From Anaerolineae bacterium (GTDB lineage: Bacteria > Chloroflexota > Anaerolineae > Anaerolineales > Villigracilaceae), in contig JAJPIZ010000043.1 of the NCBI GenBank assembly GCA_021324435.1, positions 1 through 46,752 on the forward strand: a DNA stretch of 46,752 nucleotides. The letters run 5' to 3'. Position 1 is the first letter of the stretch; every line of letters begins with the position of its first letter. The notes under the pieces are model-generated. The model searched no databases, had not been told where the DNA came from, and worked only from the letters and a program-made list of their open reading frames with translations. The translations under genes were made by a program, and so were the position numbers. Below are positions 42,075-46,752 of the stretch, piece by piece.

Positions 42075-43054
42075 TGACCGATAAGAAACTTCCCTTTCAA
42101 AAAGTAATTGACGAACTGGAGAACGGCACACAGGAACTCTCGCGTCGTTCCTTGCAGGATTTCTCCGATATTGACCCGGCTTCGCTCGAGGCTTTGATGG
42201 AAGCCTGGCCCCGCATCAAACCGGACCGCAAACGGACTCTGCTCGAGGGGCTTCAATCCCTCGTTGACAGCGACACGCTCGTCTCGTTCGACGACTTCGC
42301 GCGCGCCGTGCTCAACGATGACGACGCGCAAGTCCGCGCCCGCGCCATCCGCCTGCTGGATGAATGCGACGACGTAAAACTCACGCCCGTCTTCATCAAG
42401 ATTCTCAACAATGATCCCGACGAAAATGCCCGCGCCGAGGCCGCCTTCGCGCTCGGAAAATATGTGGAACTGGGCGAACTCGAAGAACTCACCGAAGACG
42501 TTCAACGTCAAGTGGAAGATGCGTTGCTCGCCAAAGAGAACAGCGACGATAAATTGATCGTGCGCCGCAACGCGCTCGAGTCGCTTGGTTACTCATCGCG
42601 CGCTGAAGTAACGACCTTGATCCAGTCCGCCTTCCATCGTGAAAATCCGGATTGGCAGGCCAGCGCGCTATTCGCCATGGGACTCTCAGCCGATGATCGC
42701 TGGGAGGAAGACATTCTCTCGAGGCTGGATGATCCCAACCAGAACGTGCAGGTGGCCGCCATCCGGGCCGCAGGCCAGTTGGGTCTGAGTTCAGCGCGCC
42801 TTACTCTGCTCAAAATGCTGGAAGACCTCGAAGACGACGATGTGATCACGGCGGCCATCTGGTCGCTTTCGCAGATCGGCGGCGAGGATGTGCGCACATA
42901 CATCGAAAGCCTGCTCGATCTGGCGACCGACGATGAACAGATCGCGTTCCTTGAAGAGGCGCTGGATAACCTGGCCTTCACTGAAGACCTGAACCGCTTC
43001 GACTTTCTGTCCTTCGATGCGGATGAAATTGATACAGACGATGAGGAAGAGTAA
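42074..43054 (+). CDS. HEAT-repeat protein, acidic
   Basis: A 326-residue soluble protein made of HEAT/PBS-lyase-type helical repeats, for example RARAIRLLDECDDVKLTPVFIKIL, RAEAAFALGKYVELGELEEL, RRNALESLGYSSRAEVTTLI, QASALFAMGLSADDRW and QVAAIRAAGQLGLSSARLTLLKML. The C-terminus is very acidic (DTDDEEE). Such proteins act as scaffolds or adaptors; no catalytic motif is seen. It overlaps the site-2 protease gene by one base, so the two are probably made together and may work together; this is inference. Confidence 0.85.
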   Translation: MTDKKLPFQKVIDELENGTQELSRRSLQDFSDIDPASLEALMEAWPRIKPDRKRTLLEGLQSLVDSDTLVSFDDFARAVLNDDDAQVRARAIRLLDECDDVKLTPVFIKILNNDPDENARAEAAFALGKYVELGELEELTEDVQRQVEDALLAKENSDDKLIVRRNALESLGYSSRAEVTTLIQSAFHRENPDWQASALFAMGLSADDRWEEDILSRLDDPNQNVQVAAIRAAGQLGLSSARLTLLKMLEDLEDDDVITAAIWSLSQIGGEDVRTYIESLLDLATDDEQIAFLEEALDNLAFTEDLNRFDFLSFDADEIDTDDEEE

Positions 43055-43055
43055 C

Positions 43056-43224
43056 GTCATTGTGAAGGCGGCGGTTGAGATGCAGGCAATCGAAACCCCG
43101 CACCAAGCAATCTCGCATCGCATCCAATTGATCCTTTGAAGTTAACAGGGGATGGCTTCGTCGCCGCCGGTTGAGTAGCGAGCAAAGCAAGCGTATCGAA
43201 ACCGGCGCGGCTCCTCGCAATGAC
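43056..43224. repeat. Dispersed repeat with GTCATTG...CAATGAC ends
   Basis: The element starts GTCATTGTGAAGG just after the HEAT gene stop and ends CTCCTCGCAATGAC just before the AEC gene. Inside are GCAATCTCGCATCGC and GGATGGCTTCGTCGCC, typical of a widespread type of bacterial repeat. It fills almost the whole 178-nt gap and reaches within 8 nt of the AEC start codon. Confidence 0.55.
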
Positions 43225-43232
43225 ATTTGCAT

Positions 43233-44150
43233 ATGAACATCACCGACCTGCTCAATACCTTCGCCAACAACCTGCTCCCGATTCTCATTTTGAGCGCGGC
43301 GGGTTTCACGCTCGGCAAGACCCTCTCCATTGACTCACGCAGTCTGGGGCGGGTCGTTTTTTATATCTTCAGTCCAATCCTTGTCTTTGACCTGCTCCTC
43401 AACACCCAACTCAATTCGGCTGAAATCTTCACTACGATGGCTTACACTGTTCTGGTTTGTTCTTCGGTCGGCGTGCTGGCCTTCGCGCTTGGAAAATTAT
43501 TTCATTTTGAGCGGCCGGTGCTGATGGCGATCATCCTCACCTCCGCTTTTGGCAACACAGGGAATTACGGTCTGCCGGTCGTCTCGTTTGCCTTCGGCGA
43601 GGACGCGCTGGCCTTTGCCACATTGTTTTTTGTCACAACGTCTATTCTTTTCAACACGGTCGGTGTGTTGATCGCCTCCCTCGGCCACATGGACTTCAAA
43701 ACCGCGCTGGCTGGAATCGTAAAGGTCCCAGCCGTGTATGCCGTGACTTTGGCGGCGTTGTTGAATCGCTTTCATCTTATTTTGCCAATTCCCCTCGCCC
43801 GCACCGTTGATCTGGCCTCGAATGCCAGCATCCCGGTGATGATCGTTCTGCTCGGCCTGGAACTCTCGCGCGTGCAATGGTCACACAGCTTCAAAGCGCT
43901 CGGCGTGAGCGCGGCGTTGCGCCTGCTGGCCGGGCCGATCATCGGACTCCTGCTGGCAAGCCTGTTCGGATTCAAAGATGCGGCGCGGCAGGGAACCGTG
44001 ACCGAATCCGCCATGCCGGCCGCGGTGACCAGCACCGTGCTGGCCACGGAATACGGCCTCGATACCTCGCTGGTCACCGCGATTGTTTTTATCGGCACGA
44101 TTCTCAGTCCGCTCACGCTCACGCCGTTGTTGGTATATTTGGGGAAATAA
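43233..44150 (+). CDS. AEC (auxin efflux carrier) family transporter
   Basis: A 305-residue membrane protein with about ten hydrophobic segments in two similar halves. SAFGNTGNYGLPVVSFAFG at ~104-122 is the AEC family block; FYIFSPILVFDLLL and ASIPVMIVLLGLELSRV are also typical. Bacterial members carry malate, malonate or other carboxylates, or are uncharacterised, so the substrate is unknown here. The ATG at 43233 is preferred because the upstream in-frame ATG lies in the repeat. No clear Shine-Dalgarno is seen. One base separates its stop from the next gene's ATG. Confidence 0.87.
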   Translation: MNITDLLNTFANNLLPILILSAAGFTLGKTLSIDSRSLGRVVFYIFSPILVFDLLLNTQLNSAEIFTTMAYTVLVCSSVGVLAFALGKLFHFERPVLMAIILTSAFGNTGNYGLPVVSFAFGEDALAFATLFFVTTSILFNTVGVLIASLGHMDFKTALAGIVKVPAVYAVTLAALLNRFHLILPIPLARTVDLASNASIPVMIVLLGLELSRVQWSHSFKALGVSAALRLLAGPIIGLLLASLFGFKDAARQGTVTESAMPAAVTSTVLATEYGLDTSLVTAIVFIGTILSPLTLTPLLVYLGK

Positions 44151-44151
44151 C

Positions 44152-45393
44152 ATGCAACCGCCTTCTGCCTCCTGCATACTGCATCCTGTTTGCCTCATCC
44201 TGCTTTCTCTAACAGTCGCCGCGTCCACTTTGGGGTTTACGCGCCCGCCTCAAGTCCCGCCCGGACTCGATGTGAGTAATATCGGCGTTTATTACACCTT
44301 CGGTCAGCAGATCACGTTTACAGCGCGGCTCACCTCCTCGATTCCCATCACGCAGGCCGCGATTTCATTTCGCGACATCAATGAACAGAACACGCGCGTC
44401 GAGCCGCTGGTTTTGAACCCCGATGGTTCTGTGAGTTATCAATACGACGCGTCGCAAAAAAACATTCGTCCGTTTGCGACGATTCTTTTTTCGTATCAGG
44501 CTACGCTGGCCGATGGCGAGACTGTGACCAGCGGCCTGTTCAATTTCAAATACGAAGACAATCGCTTCCCGTGGAAATCGCTGGTGCAAGACTCGCTCAC
44601 GGTGCATTGGTACGAGGGCAACGACGCGTTCGGTCAGGCCGCGCTGGAGGCGGCGCGCATCGGCTTGCAAAACATGAGCACACTTTTGCCGGTCGCATCG
44701 CCCGCGCCGCTGGATGTTTATGTTTATTCCACGTCGGGCAATCTGCAAAACGCGCTGGCGCTCGGCGGCTCGCCGTGGATCGCGGGACACGCCGATCCCG
44801 CGTTGGGTGTGGTGCTGGTTGCAGCCGCGCCCGGCGACGCGCAGACGATTGAACTGCAAAGACAAATCCCTCATGAACTGGCGCGCGTGATGTTGTATCG
44901 AAGCCTCGGTGTTGGATATGCTCACCTGCCCGCATGGTTGAATGAAGGCATCGCTTCGATGAATGAACTGAATCCGAACCCGGATTATGCCATTGCCCTC
45001 CAGGCCGCAGACGCCAGTGATGCGTTGATTCCCATCTCGGATTTGTGCGCCTCGTTCCCCGCCGATAGCGGACGCGCCTTTCTGGCCTATGCCGAGTCTG
45101 GATCGTTTGTCCGTTATCTGCGCGACACGTACGGCAGTACCGGCCTCGTGGCGTTGACCCGTGCCTATGCCGACGGCCTCGATTGCGACCTCGGCGCGAC
45201 GCGCGCGGTCGGCTCGCCGTTGAATCAACTGGACGCGCGCTGGCGCGAATCCGCGCTGGGACAGAACATGATGAGCGTTGCCATGCGAAATTTATCGCCG
45301 TATCTTTTGATTCTGGGGTTGATCCTGATCGTGCCGATCACCGGCGCGGTGATCATGTCCATTCAACGGAGGCGGGATGCCAGAGCCAAATGA
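44152..45393 (+). CDS. Peptidase MA-like protein with degenerate zinc motif
   Basis: A 413-residue exported membrane protein. A signal or anchor segment lies at ~8-30 (HPVCLILLSLTVAAS) and a C-terminal transmembrane helix at ~385-408. The exposed middle resembles the peptidase MA group: a beta-rich domain, then PHELARVMLYRSLG near 238-251 and LPAWLNEGIASMNE near 257-270. The usual motif is HExxH with a downstream Glu. Here the second His is Arg (HELAR), while the downstream NEG Glu remains. The protein may thus be inactive or use an altered metal site. The gene starts 1 nt after the AEC stop and overlaps the acylphosphatase gene by 17 nt. Confidence 0.7.
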   Translation: MQPPSASCILHPVCLILLSLTVAASTLGFTRPPQVPPGLDVSNIGVYYTFGQQITFTARLTSSIPITQAAISFRDINEQNTRVEPLVLNPDGSVSYQYDASQKNIRPFATILFSYQATLADGETVTSGLFNFKYEDNRFPWKSLVQDSLTVHWYEGNDAFGQAALEAARIGLQNMSTLLPVASPAPLDVYVYSTSGNLQNALALGGSPWIAGHADPALGVVLVAAAPGDAQTIELQRQIPHELARVMLYRSLGVGYAHLPAWLNEGIASMNELNPNPDYAIALQAADASDALIPISDLCASFPADSGRAFLAYAESGSFVRYLRDTYGSTGLVALTRAYADGLDCDLGATRAVGSPLNQLDARWRESALGQNMMSVAMRNLSPYLLILGLILIVPITGAVIMSIQRRRDARAK

Positions 45394-45673
45394 AATCGTA
45401 CGCGTCCACATTTGGGTGAAGGGACGCGTGCAAGGCGTGGGCTTCCGCGCTCACGTGGAATTCTACGCGCGCCAGATCGGCGTGAGGGGCTGGGTGCGCA
45501 ACGTCGGTGCGGACACGGTTGAATCCGTGGCCGAGGGCCAGCGCGTCAACGTGGAACGCTTCATCGAGATGGTCAAGCAAGGCCCGCGCGGCGCGCGCGT
45601 GGATGAGTCAAAAGTGGACTGGGAAAACCCGACGGGGGAGTTCATGGAATTTGGGGTGAAGAGAAGTGCGTAG
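45377..45673 (+). CDS. acyP: Acylphosphatase
   Basis: A 98-residue enzyme that hydrolyses the carboxyl-phosphate bond of acyl phosphates. The family signature GRVQGVGFRAHVEFYARQIGVRGWVRN at ~16-42 includes the catalytic Arg in VGFR and Asn in WVRN. PTGEFMEFGVK near the end is the usual last strand. Length is normal. It overlaps the upstream gene by 17 nt. The acyl-phosphate made by the FakA-like kinase elsewhere in the window is one conceivable substrate, but no direct link is shown. Confidence 0.92.
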   Translation: MPEPNEIVRVHIWVKGRVQGVGFRAHVEFYARQIGVRGWVRNVGADTVESVAEGQRVNVERFIEMVKQGPRGARVDESKVDWENPTGEFMEFGVKRSA

Positions 45674-45756
45674 GAAATCGCCCTATGTCAATGACGTTTA
45701 GCTTTTTGTATCACACAAGAATTAGTATTGGCAAATGTAGTCGACAACAAATTTGA

Positions 45757-46338
45757 TTACCATGGAAATATGTATGTTCGAAAAATGCGCCAGCTCCCAA
45801 ACAGAAAGCACCAAATTGTAGGAGATTCTTTTGCGGCTAGGTAAAGTGAGGATAGTACAGTCTCGACAAATCCGATAGGATAGACTTTGACGGCGCTCAT
45901 TGTGGCGCAATATTCATCATTTTCACACTCCGTATCCACTCCATTATGGATAAAGGCGTGCTCTAATTCATGTCTGGCGACAAAATATTTTCCTTCATTA
46001 CTTAGACTATCTCTCACAAAAATCATACCATCTCCGCATAAGACGCCGTTGAGTCCAGGCATGTCTTCATATTTTACTACGTTGATTACTTGGTCCAAGT
46101 CCTCCCTGGAAGGCTCTATACCCTGTTGTTTTAGCTCAATCAATCTCTGAATAGTTTGGAGTTTTCTTTGATTTACAGAATAATAATTCGAATCACATAC
46201 GAATATATTTTGTGGGGGTTGATCTGATATTGGACATTTGTAATATTTGCTCCCTATTTCCAGGAATACGATAATAGCTACAATAAACACTATTATGCTT
46301 ATGAAGAAATTCCTTAATAGTTTTGACGTTCTTTTCAT
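45757..46338 (-). CDS. Membrane-anchored putative zinc metalloprotease, AT-rich orphan
   Basis: A 193-residue protein of no named family that I recognise. One N-terminal transmembrane segment lies at ~10-30. The rest is predicted outside the membrane, with Cys residues that could pair (Cys35, Cys48, Cys101, Cys138 and Cys144). ARHELEHAFIHN holds HELEH at 123-127, a zincin motif, and Glu139 or Glu142 could be the third ligand. The ATG at 46338 is chosen over the TTG at 46347. The gene is far more AT-rich than its neighbours and lies between acyP and the RadC end, so horizontal acquisition is likely. Protease activity is inferred only from the motif. Confidence 0.6.
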   Translation of the reverse strand: MKRTSKLLRNFFISIIVFIVAIIVFLEIGSKYYKCPISDQPPQNIFVCDSNYYSVNQRKLQTIQRLIELKQQGIEPSREDLDQVINVVKYEDMPGLNGVLCGDGMIFVRDSLSNEGKYFVARHELEHAFIHNGVDTECENDEYCATMSAVKVYPIGFVETVLSSLYLAAKESPTIWCFLFGSWRIFRTYIFPW

Positions 46339-46368
46339 AATGTCCAAGATTTAGAATACCCTTTCTGC

Positions 46369-46420
46369 TCAAGCCGCCGTCCTTGGCGGCGAGGACGCCG
46401 CCTAGAGCGCAGAAGCGAAT
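46369..46420. repeat. GCCGCC/GGCGGC hairpin element between genes
   Basis: GCCGCCGTCCTTGGCGGC forms a short hairpin followed by GAGGACGCCGCC. It is a GC-rich island in AT-rich surroundings and resembles the second hairpin at 20314-20331. Confidence 0.4.
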
Positions 46421-46441
46421 ATCGGACATTCTAATATCGAA

Positions 46442-46752
46442 TCACGAGAATCCCAAGCCTCTCTCTTTCATCGAAACATATTTTCCCTGCCCGATGATCA
46501 AGTGATCCAGCACGTCCACATCAATCAATTTGCCGGCCTGCACGAAGGCGCGCGTCACGGCCACATCGTCCGGGCTGGGCGTTGGGTCGCCGCTGGGATG
46601 GTTGTGCACCACGATCATGGAGGCGCAGTTCTCGCGGATCGCATCGCGGAAAACCTCGCCCACCCGCACCTGTGACGAATTCAGGCTGCCCTTGTACACC
46701 ACGGGGATGCCGACGACATGGTTCTTGGTGCTGAGAAGGACCACGCGCAACT
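46442..46752 (-). CDS. radC: RadC-family JAB-domain protein, C-terminal part
   Basis: The last ~103 residues of a RadC/DUF2466 protein; the N-terminus is outside the window. The JAMM metal site reads [21 protein letters not shown], with two His, a Ser and an Asp in the family positions. [25 protein letters not shown] is the usual end. The family was once linked to DNA repair, but its role is unsettled. Cannot be judged for start or regulation. Confidence 0.9.
   Translation of the reverse strand, partial: LRVVLLSTKNHVVGIPVVYKGSLNSSQVRVGEVFRDAIRENCASMIVVHNHPSGDPTPSPDDVAVTRAFVQAGKLIDVDVLDHLIIGQGKYVSMKERGLGFS

Noticed and set aside
44365-45228. Open frame of 287 codons on the minus strand
   Set aside because: Antisense to the peptidase MA-like gene; Arg/Gln/His-rich with no recognisable domain.
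1-46752. tRNA, rRNA and CRISPR arrays
   Set aside because: I saw no cloverleaf-like segment with a conserved T-loop, no ribosomal RNA core sequence, and no regularly spaced direct repeats. A dedicated scan would be needed to exclude a divergent tRNA.

Overview
The window looks like chromosomal DNA of a high-GC bacterium of the phylum Chloroflexota, most likely class Anaerolineae. This is inferred from protein style: Thr/Pro-rich linkers, TPR and SH3 membrane proteins, a multi-PAS/GAF HD-GYP sensor, a mevalonate-pathway decarboxylase, and many -10 boxes set 6-8 nt before the start codon. I cannot confirm the taxon without a search. No rRNA, tRNA or CRISPR array was found. No gene-free stretch exceeds about 300 bases; the longer gaps hold promoters, hairpins and dispersed repeats.

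Layout. 48-4004 (minus): a cupredoxin-domain fragment joined out of frame to the first part of an AlkD-like gene, a papain-like cysteine peptidase, an MFS transporter, a conserved small protein, and a Tat-exported L,D-transpeptidase. 4160-5962 (plus): an AT-rich type II restriction-modification pair whose endonuclease resembles SfiI. 5980-9097 (minus): two more L,D-transpeptidases and an N-acetylmuramoyl-L-alanine amidase. 9319-12705 (plus): flavin reductase-like protein, AMMECR1 protein, TPR membrane protein, small membrane protein. 12922-15812 (minus): DUF971 protein, then a tightly overlapped trio of SH3 protein, Ca2+/H+ antiporter and lipid kinase.

15923-24859 is a housekeeping block: Ser/Thr kinase, rpe, rpmB (opposite strand), Asp23-family protein, fatty-acid kinase FakA-like, DegV/FakB-like, recG, coaD and a coiled-coil protein. 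Its order recalls the prkC-rpe-rpmB-yloU-yloV-recG order of Bacillus. 24888-27899: SMP-30 hydrolase, amidohydrolase, and a membrane protein behind a promoter with a LexA-type operator. 28021-30796 (minus): a three-gene cassette of epimerase, GNAT protein and GINT1-like protein. 30933-39476: a 2847-residue sensor with six PAS-like and eleven GAF-like domains and a C-terminal HD-GYP domain. 39499-45673 (plus): mevalonate decarboxylase, site-2 protease, HEAT protein, AEC transporter, a degenerate peptidase-MA-like protein, acylphosphatase. The window closes with an AT-rich putative zinc protease and the C-terminal domain of RadC, both minus.

Themes. (1) Cell-envelope work dominates the left third: three L,D-transpeptidases, an amidase, and a lipid kinase. 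FakA/FakB in the centre would feed phospholipid synthesis. (2) Several genes appear to start on leaderless mRNAs. (3) Dispersed palindromic repeat families sit between genes, and one copy has entered a reading frame. (4) The strongest candidates for something new are the SfiI-like system lying between two paralogous L,D-transpeptidases, the LexA-type membrane-protein promoter, the giant tandem-GAF HD-GYP sensor with a coupled 16-codon leader ORF, and the AlkD/cupredoxin junction.
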